Shown here piece by piece: positions 1-12,027 of a DNA stretch of 64,000 nt. Each line of letters starts with the position of its first letter. The first letter of the stretch is position 1. The stretch lies in NCBI GenBank assembly GCA_028532985.1, contig JANCIK010000006.1:558001-622000 (forward strand), read 5' to 3'. The DNA comes from Stropharia rugosoannulata. Taxonomy: Eukaryota > Basidiomycota > Agaricomycetes > Agaricales > Strophariaceae. Below the pieces are notes generated by a model. It saw nothing but the letters and a program-made list of their open reading frames with translations, did not search any database and had not been told where the DNA came from. The translations under genes were made by a program, and so were the position numbers.

Positions 1-638
1 GTTGTTCTGCATTATAGGAAAGAAGAAAAGGAGACACATCGAGAACGGCGAAAATTAAGGGCTGAGCCATGGAGCGAAAAGCAGCGCACGTTAAAGAGAC
101 AGACCGCAGGTCCGTGGTCTTCAGATAAGGAAAAACCAAAAGCCATATCTCTGGAAATAGAATGGGGATTTTGGGTGTGGATGTGGATGGCGGGGTATAT
201 GGTATTCCCCGTGAAGGTAGTGTCCTTGCGTGCGGTGGAGGGGATGGGATGGGAGTAGTGGAAGACATGCGTGTCCCCTAACTTCTGACACCACCCATTA
301 ATTGGGTCTGTCTAGATGCCGGGCAGGCGGAATGTAGGAAAGGTGGAACTGGTGATTTACACGTTGAACATCTGACATCGATATACGATGCACGTGGGTA
401 AGATGAACTGACGCACAGATATCTTAAAGACGCATAGGTGTGCGCAGGTGGATAACGGTTGGATAACGGTGGACAATAAATGTAAGGCTGACAAAGCGGT
501 ATGCAAATGCGGTCCACGTGAGAATGCCTTGCCAGTCGCGCGTCCGTGTGATATGATGTCTAGAATTTGTACGATTAAGATAATGGCCTGAGATAGCAAG
601 TGAATCATAATAATCCACTCACAAGTCGGACAAATATC
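1..638. other. Left-edge intergenic stretch
   Basis: No gene is recognisable. Short overlapping reading frames occur on the minus strand but share no family motif and have no coherent splice pattern. It lies downstream of the F-box gene on the minus strand, so it may hold that gene's 3' UTR. A short direct repeat of GGATAACGGT lies near 449-471. Confidence 0.5.
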
Positions 639-2163
639 TCAAGAGTTTGTCAAGAGATCCGTGAAGACGACCTCCTCGCCACTGTCGTCATTGCTGGCTG
701 CGCTATCACTCCACCCGAAAAGAATAACCTGGACATCCAGTCCAAGTGAGATGCTTTTGGAGGCAGTTAGACGCGGTAGGACCTTCTTGAAGAAGTCGGA
801 AACTCTTGCTTTGAAGAGCATCTGATCAAAAGACCGAGTTTGCTCTACAACCATTGGTAAACTGAGAAACAGATCTACCGTTCCCACCGCCGGGAATTTC
901 GGGCCAGTTAAAAGTATGTCTACCTTATGCCATTGGGAGCACTCATACATTCCCGTAAAGAAATCGTCATCGGGAAATATCTGCCATGATGTGATCATGA
1001 TGTCAAGCCGTTTTAGAGAGGTCGCGGGGTTTGGTGTGTCGAGAAGGGCAAATATGTGTTCTACGTCTGTGTCGAATGACCGTGCTGTTGTAACCTCCAC
1101 CTCTTCATCTGGCATCCATACCGTATGCGTGATTGCAAGGTTTTGCAGTTTCAGCATCTGTCCCAAATCGAAGGGCTTAGGCGGAGGTGGAAAGTTTTCT
1201 GTGAACAGAATAATCAATAAACGTCTATGCAAATAATTTGCAAAAAAAAGTCACCATAGAAGTCTAGCTGAAGGGCTTCTATAGATGTAGCCGAAGCTTT
1301 CATGGCCTCCCATGTCGTATCCATGTGGCTCACAGATAAAATGGTGGACGTGAACGTCTTAAGGTGAGCTAGGTGTGATAAATTACCACCAGCTATTCCA
1401 TCCAGGCAGTCCGCAGGGTTCATGGTTACGCATCCCAGTGCCAATGGTGTTTGATGACTAAATTCCGCGGCATTAGGATTTGTAACAGTCGGAGAAAAGT
1501 TGGTATGTGATAAATGCAAATGTTCAAGTTTTGCGTCTTGCAGGAATGTCGACGGCAAGTCGTGGATGTTCCCAAGATGAAGAAAAGTGAGAAATGGCGA
1601 TTTTACCAAATTGAAGATGGAGTTCTGTAACTTCGGCGTGAGGTCGGGCCAGTTGACAAACGTGTGCTGACTGGGAGGAGTCGAACTCATTCCCAATAAA
1701 AACCTCTTTATACCATAGCCTGGACCATGGAATGCGTCTATTATATCAGATAGAACCCCACCGTTGTCACTGAGAAGCGCCGCGAAGTGAACATTGCCCC
1801 CTTCATTAGCATTATCTGTATTTTGCAAAGCAAATGCACAGCTCAATATGTATGCCCAGAAGCCACAGAAAGATACGCACCAACAATGATCTCAAAAACC
1901 TTCACATAACGCGCAATCCCTTTATCAGAGGCAGAGTTTATAAGCTCCAGAAATGACTTCAGCCTGGAGAAGAGTTTGTCTGTCGGTTGTCCAGTAAAGC
2001 AAATATGCCGGAATAAATGGGTCCGAGAGCGGTGGTACAGTGTCTTGCAGACCAAAGCACAAGCACAGAGAGCGGCTCGACCTTCATAATCGTCCACTTT
2101 ATGAATATTGTCGACGCACAGGTCGATGAGTTCGCGCGGAAGAGATAGGAGGTTAAACGTCAT
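639..2163 (-). CDS. F-box domain protein (F-box 1)
   Basis: The first exon (from about 2163) encodes an F-box-like start, with LSLPRELIDLCVDNI followed by a conserved ACALVCKTLYHRSRTHLF segment. F-box proteins bind Skp1 and bring targets to SCF ubiquitin ligases. The remaining two large exons (about 1220-1800 and 639-1210) encode a leucine-rich, loosely repeated region (for example LTFLHLGNIHDLPSTF) that would be the substrate-binding part. Likely introns lie near 1803-1842 and 1213-1250. The ATG at 2163 is preferred because it leads directly into the F-box; an in-frame ATG at 2172 is also possible. The end is the TGA at 639-641. Large families of such proteins are typical of Agaricomycetes and their targets are usually unknown. 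Confidence 0.72.
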
Positions 2164-2172
2164 GATTGTCAA

Positions 2173-2762
2173 GTGTAAGTAAGTATCTGCGCGTCCTCGC
2201 CGGGAAACTCGCTTCCCTCAAATTCACACGGTCCACTTAACCTGTCATCAGCGGGACACCGATTGGACGACAGCTTCTAACCAGCTTATTATCTTCACAA
2301 TTTACACGACTACTTATCTTGGCGAAAATTACTGATTCAAATGCGAAGATTGTGTGTCTACTCCTACCGCACATACGATAAGCAAACGAGGAGTTGGAAC
2401 GACTCCATTCAGGCCCAGCAACTTGCAAGTTATAAGGAATGCATGAAACTTTGGTAAGAACCTCTTCCTCGTCAAAGCAGTATCTTCTCATACCTTCTCC
2501 TACATTTTCGATGACTATTTAACCCACTGTCTACCCAGTCTAGTGTGAATTGTGCGGGACACTGCAGTGAGCCCGGTGCATCGGACCGGCAATCGCTTTG
2601 TTCTGCCTTGACCCAAACTTGGTTCACGCTTTTCATTCAAAGGCATCCGCCGCCCAGTGCCACTGAACTCATCTCCTCCTTTTTTCAGCTACCAAAGGAA
2701 AATACAAAGTATGTGGTCTTCGACAGCTTAGCTGGCTCGTTAATGTTTTCCATGAACTAGAA
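2173..2762. promoter_or_regulatory. Divergent intergenic region, F-box 1 / MYND gene
   Basis: About 600 bases separate the start of the minus-strand F-box gene from the plus-strand MYND gene, so this holds both 5' regions. No clear TATA box was picked out. A plus-strand open frame at 2545-2760 ends in TAG just before the MYND ATG and shows no family features. Confidence 0.4.
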
Positions 2763-4131
2763 ATGACAGAGTCCCATGAAGTTTCACGCGAGGACTTATG
2801 TGTCCTCCTAGGGTCAACCGGCGCTGTCCTGCCTGCTACCACCAAGATCCCAGACGCCACTCTGAAGAAACGCGTCGGATTAGCTCTGGACATCTCCCAG
2901 GAAGTCGCACAGATATTTGGTGCAAAGCGGGTTGATCCTTGTAGCCTTTCTCTATGGCCAAAGGAGACCTCAATGTACGACGCGAGTCGCCGCGGCAGCA
3001 TCTTGGAAAGTATAAATGGGGCGTCGCGCCACCCGTGGAAAGGAGAGCACGCAGTGCCGGACAAGACCTTTACTGAGATGCGCCAGACACTAGACTGTAT
3101 CACGTACGGACTAGACCATGGAAAGAATGATGTCCTACTGCTGGGCCCTAGTAAGGGCCAAGCCCATGGTGCCATTTTCATTCGTGTAAGCACTTCCCGT
3201 CTTGCTACGATTTTTTCTGACGTATATGCAGACACTCAACGTCTACGAAGTCAACGACTCCACGCCCCTCTTAGTTTTAGCTTTTAAAGAGCTCGAGTTT
3301 ACCACCGTAGACGCTATGGCCTTAGAATTAGGATTGATATTCATGGCTAATCCGGGTCAACTCACTACCTTGTCCATAAGTTCCCTCGAGCGGTACGCGT
3401 GGATGGTCCTACTCAACAAAAACAAGGACCGCCTTGCTTCATCTATTCATGACCAGCTGGAGGAACAATATGGCGTCAAACTACGCATATATCCATCATT
3501 TATGCTTCCGTTGAGCCCGTTGGGTATGGAAAGCATAGGAAGGCTGACCAAGGACAGTCGGTGCGACGTCTGTCAGAAAAAAGACTCGAGGGTATGTGAA
3601 GGCTGCAGGTCCGCACAATACTGCGGGAAAGGTATGTCTCCGTCATCCCCATACATAAAATGCAGGTCGATAAATTTTATTGCAGAATGCCAAAAGACAG
3701 ATTGGCCGAAACACAAAGCAGCCTGCCGTGCACTGCGCGGGACCATAACTTGGAGGAGATTCACCACCACTGATATGCCCTTTGGTAAAGATTTACCTTT
3801 CCGCTCGTTGATAAATGCGCGCGACCCGCTGCACAAGTCCCACTCCCAGCCTCTAGAAAAATGGGGCTGCGAGTCCGTTGAATACGGAAAGCTCTTTTTG
3901 GTCAAATTCCAACTTGCTCTGGGTGCCCCGCAATCGTCGCATATGCTTCTGTATGACAGAACGAGAAGTTTCATCACGCATTGGTGGCGCGCGAGCGATC
4001 CGGCGTTGTTTGACGAGGCCGCCAGGATTATTGGTCCGAGGGGTAAGTTCTACAGGTGGATTAGGCGCGTCTCCGATACCGAGCTCGAGATTTGCCTTGA
4101 AAAGGGGCCGCAGGAGATTCCTCTCTGGTGA
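2763..4131 (+). CDS. MYND-type zinc-finger protein
   Basis: Three exons. Exon 1 (2763-about 3186) starts MTESHEVSREDL. Exon 2 (about 3232-3630) carries the first half of the MYND finger, with CDVC, a second Cys pair in VCEGC and the YCGK turn. An intron of about 50 bases with GGTATG at its donor interrupts the finger. Exon 3 resumes with ECQKTDWPKHKAAC, the second half of the zinc site. MYND fingers are protein-interaction modules that bind proline-rich peptides. The N-terminal 250 residues and the C-terminal part, ending EICLEKGPQEIPLW, match no family I recognise. The stop is TGA at 4129-4131. No SET domain is visible, so this is not an obvious SMYD methyltransferase. Part of its 3' end is repeated downstream at 4433-4500. 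Confidence 0.8.
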
Positions 4132-4662
4132 TATGGTTTCCATTACAGTCACATGGCTAGATTGCATTCTTTCTCGCATATCCACCAACGCATACACTTC
4201 TTTAGACCAATGCCTAATTTGTTTTCTCAATAACATTCTCAAAATAATAATGAATCCCTGCCTCCATAGCAAATGTCAGGTCTACCTTAAGCATCCGACC
4301 CTTCGTCAGGCCCGAAATTCATACGCAATATTCAAGGTTGATATGCTTCTGGATGATGAATCACAAGCGAAGGCGGTCGCAATCTACGCTTAAAGCAAAG
4401 GACTTAAACCTAGAATCATCTATTGGCGGTTTCGAGATTTGCCTCGAGAAAGGGCCACAGGAGGCGCCCATCTGGTGACATGTTTTTAACAGCCACATGG
4501 ACAGACACTATTTCATTTCCAGCAATACATATGTACATACGCACACAACTTTTTATATCAGTTTACTGTTTTCTCTGAATCGCGATAACGTACTGTCATA
4601 TATAAATAAGCAATAATGATAGTGAGTTTCTTTTACATTCGTAGCGCATCATTAACGACGGT
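4132..4662. other. Intergenic stretch between MYND gene and SNM1-type nuclease
   Basis: These genes converge here. Apart from the duplicated MYND tail at 4433-4500, no gene is seen. The plus-strand open frame across 4130-4393 is mostly 3' flank read in another frame. Confidence 0.5.
4433..4500 (+). repeat. Second copy of the 3' end of the MYND gene
   Basis: The segment 4433-4500 repeats 4086-4156: the end of the MYND coding sequence, its stop and about 25 bases of 3' flank. The first copy reads EICLEKGPQEIPLW-stop and the second FEICLEKGPQEAPIW-stop, followed in both by a similar flank ending in CACATGG. Upstream of position 4430 no similarity to the MYND gene was noticed. It could be a relic of a tandem duplicate otherwise erased, or an alternative terminal exon, since a CTAG acceptor-like site lies just before it at about 4409-4412. 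Confidence 0.7.
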
Positions 4663-7573
4663 TTACGACGATTGCAGGCATTTTAAAGTTGGAAGAGAAT
4701 ATTTCCGCCCATTCTTCATGTCGTTTCTTATTGTATCCGCCAGGATGCGGCTGCGATTCCAGTTGAATTCTTCGCCCTCTTCGTTGATTCTTTCAAATGA
4801 AAGCACCGTTTTCGCATGCACAAGCGGCCTGCGGGACCCAGACTGAGTTACGATTTCACCTCCGCGCAGAGTGGCACAGTCCGCAATGATGTCGCGTTCT
4901 TTACGCTTGTAGTATGATATTAAGGATTCGCGCTTTTCAGTGTACGTTGGAGCGACCTTCTCAGGGAATTGCAGAGCAAGCTGGTCGGCCGTTTCCATAC
5001 GCTTGAGACGCCTCATTTCATGCAGAGTTGGAACATACGGGAATGTGATATACGACTCGGATGAGGGGAGTGCACTGTCGGGTATCACTGCAGACGGTGG
5101 CTCATGACATGGTTTCTTCGAAGAGCCAAGAGGGGCAGTGGGATCGTCTGATCTTGCTCGTTTGCCTGTAGATAACATGGAAGAAACTTTGACTATTTCT
5201 TTCTCGTGTATTAACAAATGCGGGGCAGTTTTCAAAGGATCCAAAGACAATTGTGGTAGAGGCATGGAAGGTGTGTCCACTGCAACATGCTGCACAGGTG
5301 GCATGCACGGTGGAGATGATACAATATATATCGGGGAGGCCGAACCACGACGTCCGAGTTGTGGCACCCGACGCATAGGAGTCGCGGGAGAAGATTTCTT
5401 GTCCGCACGTGAATATGAAGAGTCTGCTGCATTAGAGTTTTCGGTAACATCAAGTTTCGCGATTCGCTGCCGTCGATGATGGACAGGTGAAGGTTCGGGA
5501 GTCATGCGATTTACTCTCCAAGAACCATTTCCTCCAGGAATGGCGCGAGGTTTCACTGTGATAATCATTGAAGCTGGCTCGACACTGGTAGGATCGTCTC
5601 GCTGAGAAGCATCGGAAGAGGGCCACCACATGTTCTCCTTATCGTCGGAGTTCGCGAAAAAATAATGAGCAGTCCGGGCGTGTTCCTCTTCGCTATCACA
5701 GTTAGAGTCTTCGTCATTATCTTCCTCTGCATCACTATCGGCCGCCTTTCTTTTTTGTTTCTGGAACATAGGAATATAACTATAGTCAAGCAAGCGGCCT
5801 TCAAACTGCTGAATTTTTGGCCTCTTCACTCCTAAGATCGTATCAAGCAAGTCGTTACCATCTTCGTCAAGATACTCTCTAAGAATAGCAGTTTTCTTCA
5901 AGAGTTTCCCCTGATCAGCCCATCGTTCAGCCGCCTCAGTAGCCCCATTGCCTATAAGATTCTCCAAAACGACGTCAACGTCGCGCTCTCCGTTCAGTGA
6001 GTTTTCGCCATATAGAATTTCCATTCGAAGACTCGGGTCCAAATTTGCCGACGTGGTTTGCATAGATGCATGCAAACAAGGAGCAAACATCTTGTTAAGG
6101 CAAGCCCAGTCAAGATGTTTCAACCGAGGGTCCAAGGTATTTGGAACGACGCGCTTGGGGCGAAACAGGGTTACAAACTCCTTAAGTTCAGGAAGGGTAG
6201 AGTGCCGATAAAGAGGCACCAGCTAGTTTATGTGTTATTATATCGTCAGGTGCTGAGACAATAAAAGGCACATTACCAAATTATTTATTTCTTGCCCCGA
6301 AAGCAGCTGAGCTTTGGTGACCTCCAGATATTCCTGCCATGTGTTGTCGTCCATGTTGACGGGATTGACATATACAACTCGCTTGCCTGCGATACTTGTT
6401 GAATTGGAATAATCAAAATCGTCTTCGACTGCAACAAGCGAGCAACGATTGAACCGTTCGCAAGCGTGGAACCGAGTTGAAGTAGGATCCAAAGTAGTAA
6501 TATGGGCAAGGAAGACGTCGGAAATTGAACTGTAAATAGAATGTTTGTAACGGTCCACATGAATCTACAACAGCGTTGTGAGAGGGTGTGAGTCCTTCAT
6601 ATTGATCATAACAACGACACTATTACCTTCGACTGAAAAGATGTCGCTACAGCCTTGAGAATGTCTTCGTAACCCCAGGTCCAACAGTTGAAGAAGAAAT
6701 AAGTTGATTCTGGTAGAAGTTTCATGAGTCGAACAAGACCTGCCGTAGCAGAATTCTTGTTGGATTATCAGTGATGGGTTGAAAAACATCGGAAGGAGTT
6801 GTGATCGCACTTTAGTTGGGGGTTTCAACGTCGACAAAGCACAGGCTGTGTCCAGATAAATAGTTTCCAATGTTTGGCTCACAGTATCAGTGGGTGATAC
6901 GCCTCCTTCAGGTGATATATACTTGTGCAAAAACGGGTTACGAGTCAGCGATTCGAGGAACCATGGTTCCCCGCGGAAGTCACCGGTATGCAAAACTGCA
7001 CCACGTTTACCCTCAATAAGAAACCTAAGGAACAATATACTTAGTGTTTGGACCCTTCGTCGAAGCCACTTGAAGAGACTAACATAACCGCACCCGGACA
7101 GTGGTTGGCGTCCAGCAAAGTTAAGGTGACAGAATCACTCCCGTCTAGTGCAATTTTTGTAGGCGTATTCAGTGGCAAGGGGTGCTGCAAAGGCAATATG
7201 AGTTGCCATAGACCGACGACCAACAGGCACAAACCAGAAGATCTCTTGACCCTGTGTAATACATCCTGCCATCGGTGTCTTGCAAAGGGTCGATCTTTAG
7301 ATGCGAATAAGTGCGTATTTTCTCTGCTCTCAATTCCTTCGTATGAAACTCTCGCTCTGCATAGACTTCATGCTTCAGAACCATTGCTTTGGCATCTTGG
7401 GAACAATACACTTTGTATCCGAAGGACTTTGCAGAAAGGCCGTTAATGTGGTCCGAGTGCGTGTGGGTTAATAAGTGAAGGAGTGGTGCTTCTCGGAGGT
7501 TCGATGATGCAAAGTCATCAACGCGTATCCTATACGGCGCAACGAACGAGTTGAAGGGTGTCCCGGTAGGCAT
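4663..7573 (-). CDS. SNM1/Artemis-type DNA-repair metallo-beta-lactamase nuclease
   Basis: The gene reads leftward from an ATG at 7573. Residues about 36-42 give HTHSDH, the metal-binding motif of the metallo-beta-lactamase fold. Next come LDANHCPGAVM (7041-7160), HTGDFRGE (about 6960-6985) and YLDTACAL, all hallmarks of the beta-CASP SNM1/Pso2/Artemis nucleases that process interstrand crosslinks and hairpin ends. Later exons encode YFFFNCWTWGYEDI and VPLYRHSTLPELKEFVTLF followed by PKRVVPNTL, matching the family's conserved C-terminal segment (DRMBL). Several short introns are needed, near 6235-6290, 6565-6640, 7020-7050 and 7230-7260. After the catalytic core an unusually long serine- and acid-rich tail (roughly 350 residues, 4663-5900) follows and looks disordered. 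Family membership is clear; whether it is the Artemis or the Pso2 orthologue is not. Confidence 0.88.
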
Positions 7574-8462
7574 TTAATTTATCTAAGGAGCCCACAAGAA
7601 CATAACCGTGCAACGGTTGCAGACAAGGCGGTCTCCTTGAGGTCTCCAGCTTCGGTGACTGAACACAACCTGTATGACACGTGCATTGTGCAAATAAAAC
7701 GCAAATAGTCGCATACATGAATAAGCAATGCCTACTTAGAAAACAAACGGGACGCGCTCAGCGCTCCGCAGCCACATACAGATAAACAATGGCCTGACAA
7801 CGGCGGGTTGTACCGAGTCTAAAACGAGAAAACAAGACATTTTTGCTCTCTAAATCTTTTGTGCTGCAACGCAAGATAATTTCCTCCAAAGACTCAAGTT
7901 CGCAACATTTGTATCTTTCCAAGAAGGAGCGAGCCGCTAAGTATCGGAGCTCGTTGCTCATTTGTTGTTAATTTGATGTATCAACAATGGGTTTTATAAG
8001 GCATTTTTCTCCAATATGTTATTCAATGTGAATACTTTTGCTGTAACCAAGTGCCTGTACTCGATAGACTTGCACTCGACAGATGATTTGCTGACAAGAG
8101 GTGCCCAATATAGCAACAGTGTTTCCAAACGGGGAGCTTGGTGATCGGCATTTCCCTTTTCCCCTGTCGCGAAATGAGATTGGGAATAACAGCCTGCTCC
8201 TGCAGACTCCTGCTAAGATCTTGCTGCAAAATATTGGACATGTATTTCACAAACTAGTATGCATCATTTCTTTTGGGCTGTATAGTCACCCAGTAGCTAG
8301 GTCGGAGCGAACAATCAGTAGCCACTTCAAGGCTCATTCGGTCAGTTAGATAATCGCCAAAAATCATTGCATATTTATATATATTTTCTTGACATAATAT
8401 GACAGCGATAAACCCCAAAATATTCTTTCAATCTGCTTTCCAGTACGAGGAAGGGTCAGCAC
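7574..8462. other. Intergenic stretch with the upstream region of the SNM1-type nuclease
   Basis: No supported gene. A 67-codon minus-strand frame (7758-7961, starting MSNELRYLAARSFLERY) is open, but nothing identifies it and it may be chance. The hydrophobin 3' UTR should lie at the right end. Confidence 0.45.
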
Positions 8463-8992
8463 TCAGAGGTTGATGTTAACGGGGCTGCATCCGGTAGCAA
8501 TGATGCCGTTCTGAAAAATTATTCAAGTTCTTCAGATTCTACTTCATAAATAGTAGCTTTCAAGACTCACGAATGAGTTGTCAGTGCAGCAAACAGGGTC
8601 AGCAGTGCAAGAAGTGCCGCTAGCGCCAATGACGGTGATGGGAGAGCAGGTTACTGAAGATTAATTATTTCAGTAAGATTTTCTGGTAGAAAGTACAACA
8701 ATGAAAGGCTCACCGCCAACCTGTCCAGTGAGGTCACCGACGACAACGCCGAGAAGGGAGAGAATAACGCTGAGCGGTCCAGAGATGTCGCTAGACTGTA
8801 TATATAAAGCACGTTGAGCATAGTAGTATACCATGAGAGAACAACGTCAAGACCAACACTCTGAGTGGAGTCACAGCACTGAAGAGTACCAGTGTTGCAC
8901 TGGTTGGATGGTCCCGAGGATGGACTGTTGCGGGGAACAGCAGAGGCGGCCGCAAGGAGGGGCAGAGCAAGAACAAATACACGGGAGAACAT
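8463..8992 (-). CDS. Class I hydrophobin
   Basis: A small secreted, surface-active wall protein that self-assembles into amphipathic films on hyphae and fruit bodies. Four exons can be placed exactly: 8846-8992, 8714-8795, 8571-8653 and 8463-8510, with introns of 50, 60 and 60 bases that all obey GT..AG. They give 119 residues. Residues 1-18 form a signal peptide (MFSRVFVLALPLLAAASA). All eight cysteines are present in hydrophobin order: C-x6-CC, a single C, a single C, CC, C. The last exon gives NGIIATGCSPVNINL and the stop. The cysteine spacing, with a long loop between the third and fourth Cys, is that of class I. A TATA box lies about 80 bases upstream of the ATG. Confidence 0.95.
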
Positions 8993-11900
8993 GTTGTTGA
9001 GTTGGATGTTTAGAGAGGACGAGGATTGAATGCTTGAGCAGACTGGAGAAGAGGTAGCGCGAAACGGCCTGGCTTTATACTCATCTCGAGGAGGTCATTT
9101 AGAATATATTCTCGCTTGCGGACTCTTAAAGACATATCAAGACATATGTGAGGCGTGTCGATCGAGATCCCACTGCTCCTGAAATAGGACGAATTTCCAA
9201 GCTGTTATATCTGACAGCCCACTGCCCAATCGCGCACATGTCGCTGACAAATTTGTGCAGATAATACTCTAGATCGTATCAACGTGGTTTAAAATTATGC
9301 CATTGTTTAATGCAAATTTCATTGTGGAGCTTTTGCACGTCTCATGAACCTGAGGCATAGATAATTTTACGGCCGGCAAATAATTGCAAGTCTATCCTAG
9401 GTCAAGTACCCTCTTTCATGATCCCATTGACCGAGCATATCAAAGTAACGAGATATACAGAGAGACATGTCGGGATGGCGGTCTAGATCCTCTCGCACCA
9501 GAGGCAGTCCAGAAGCCGCAAGCACTGCACCGATTGGCCACAAATGTTTTCCAAAAATAGATCCAAAGATCCAAGCAACTTTATTTCTAAATATAGACCT
9601 CAAAACGATCAAACATCAAATGCACATTCATTACGAGTACCTTGTTATAAGATGAGATTATGGGATTGAATAGATAAGTATTCATTTGAAACGAACCAAA
9701 ATTGGTCAGCGACATCCTAAAAGCCAGCCTGCAGTATGATTTGGTGATATTTGAGCAAGGACAAAAAGGAAGATTTCACAGACCGTGGGGGACCTTAGTC
9801 CTGTCAAGATGCTGTAATGGATTATGCATGGAAAAGTGCCCTCGTTTTACTTGTAAAATTAATGAACAATTGCTTTCTCAATGATGTTTAGAGTGCCCGG
9901 AAAACTGCGTTCCCGTGCGGGGTCGGCTGGGGGCACAGCTCGTCGTCGATGCGTATGAGACTCTATGGGAAAAGAAGGAGAGCCATGGGTCATAGTTATC
10001 CGTCTGTTTGTCTGAAAAATGGAGACACATCATCTGTCAAGTCGGAAGGGACATCGGTTTAGGTGCTATTCGGTTGAGGGTGCAGCTGTACTGGCTGGTT
10101 GAGATATTTTTGTATCGTCATCAGGTCTCGGACTCTCGTCAACGGATTGCACTGCCAGATCGAAGAAATAAAATGGAGCAATCTACTACAGCTCAGTATT
10201 CATATTCTATAGGAAAGGAGTTCTTTTAGGAACTTGTGTGTTTTTGGAAGAACGAAGAAGCGATTAATTTTGCGTTCAAAGGGAAGTTACAGATCCGCCA
10301 ACACATAGTAGCCTTGGATCCACTGGCACACACATTGAATATTGAATGCTCAATTAGTCAGCAACGCAGACTTTAGTCGGGTAATACTACGCACATTTAA
10401 GTTGTGACCAATTGAAAAAACTGTTATTTAAAGTGGAAATATTGGGAACTTATTACTTTTGCTCAAATTTGCTACCCAAGTACTAAGAAAAACATCAGGT
10501 ACCCACTGTATCTGTGACAGGCCCAGACTAGTCGAAGACTTACTAAAACGAGTTAGCTCGTTTTTCTTGTACCTTTCTCCTTCTCCCTTACAGAAGCTTC
10601 AATGAGTGTGTTCTATTTCTCAAAATGCAGCTGACGTGTCTGCGCAGACCAGAAAGTCACATCATTTCCGCGGAAAGTCCTCACTTGATTTTCAAATTGG
10701 AACAAGTCAGTTCCAATCCATTTACACAGAGGAGGCAAGCAGTGTTCATGCTCTTCATCATGCGGCCTCTCACACGATTGGCTTATATTTCTGTATGGCA
10801 ATCCAACCGTTCCTTGTCCAATGCCATGAGGTCTTTGGTGCCCAATGACATGCATCGGAACATTTGTGATACTCCCCAGATCTATGCTCTCACATCAAGC
10901 GGTTTATCCTCCCACCGTACGTTTCCCTTATCACCGACCGGAGAGATATAGCCCGCTGCCGATACTTTACCTTTCTATCTTTATCTGCGGTACAGCGCAG
11001 TCATGTCTAGACTCACTATTTTTATAACTCGTCTTTTGTGCAGAGTGTTCTAGGCTGGTAAGTAGCATGAGTTCGAGTTCGACGGAGATACTAAAAGACA
11101 ACGAGCTTATCGACAATGAGTTTGAGAGTTCGTTCTTACATATGTACTTCATGTATCCGTGTCGGTGTGAAAACGCGTCCTCCTGTGTCCCGAAGAGCAA
11201 TGCATCGGCGCCTGGCAAATGTCATACGTAGCTTGGGTGACAGCACTCCTAAAATATTGTTAAGCATTATTCTGTATTGAAAAGCCAGCCCAAAATCACG
11301 TTCATGACTGTGCATCTCCATTAAAATTGTTTTTATGATTAACACAGCCGTTTGATTGTCTATTATGAGGCGCTGGCACCGGAATTGTGGCTTTTCATCA
11401 AGTTCCTTTCTGTCCAGAATTTTTTCAGAGCTCGGAACAACATCCGCCCACTGTATAGCGACCGGTTCAAAATTCAATACCAGGGTAGGAGAATAAATGC
11501 AGCTACACATTGTCAATACCTCATCACAGTGTATGTAAAGCGACACGGACTGACTGATGCTCCACAACATGAGAAAACCTCATTATTGCCCTTTCATAAA
11601 CACAATTATCGCAATAGAATTCATGAGAGGCAACATGGCTGATAATCAGATACTCATCGCGAATGAAAAAAACATGCCCAAATAGGTTATAACGATTATT
11701 GAACCGTGGCGCCGACCGTTTAGCTTCCAAACACCTTAACATGACTGTTCATATCAGCATTATTATTAGGCGCCAGATTATGTGGGCAGTGCCGGTGCCT
11801 TTTCCTAAATAGCGAGCGTAGGGATCGTCGTTCCGTACCGCCTTGTCCGTGGATGCTTGCACAGGCTCATGTTTGCGTTTCATGTCAACGGTGGCCAACC

Positions 11901-12027
11901 TACAAAGAAGATGTAGAGGATGACTCGCGAATACTCTTTCTGCTCACTGAAAAAAAACTATAGAGTATCATTTAGATGCTGGTATCAGATGTCAATTTCG
12001 GAAACATTATTTTGAGAGATGGATCAT
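8993..12027. other. 3 kb gene-poor stretch
   Basis: No gene could be supported over 3 kb apart from the hydrophobin promoter at the left end. The open frames are short, lie opposite each other in several frames (for example 10606-10951 on both strands and 11136-11570 on the minus strand) and show no motif, signal peptide or plausible splicing. It is AT-rich and looks like unconstrained or decayed sequence. Confidence 0.45.
9073..9079 (-). promoter_or_regulatory. TATA box of the hydrophobin gene
   Basis: On the minus strand the sequence reads TATAAAG, about 80 bases before the hydrophobin ATG at 8992. That leaves room for a short 5' UTR. A strong TATA box fits the high expression usual for hydrophobin genes. 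Position and sequence are seen; function is inferred. Confidence 0.6.

Noticed and set aside
7758..7961. 67-codon minus-strand frame between hydrophobin and the SNM1-type nuclease
   Set aside because: Short, no similarity recognised; could be the upstream region of the nuclease gene.
10606..10951. Overlapping frames on both strands of about 80-108 codons
   Set aside because: Three frames open over the same bases with no recognisable product.
11136..11570. 144-codon minus-strand open frame in the gene-poor stretch
   Set aside because: No family features, and other frames are equally open there.
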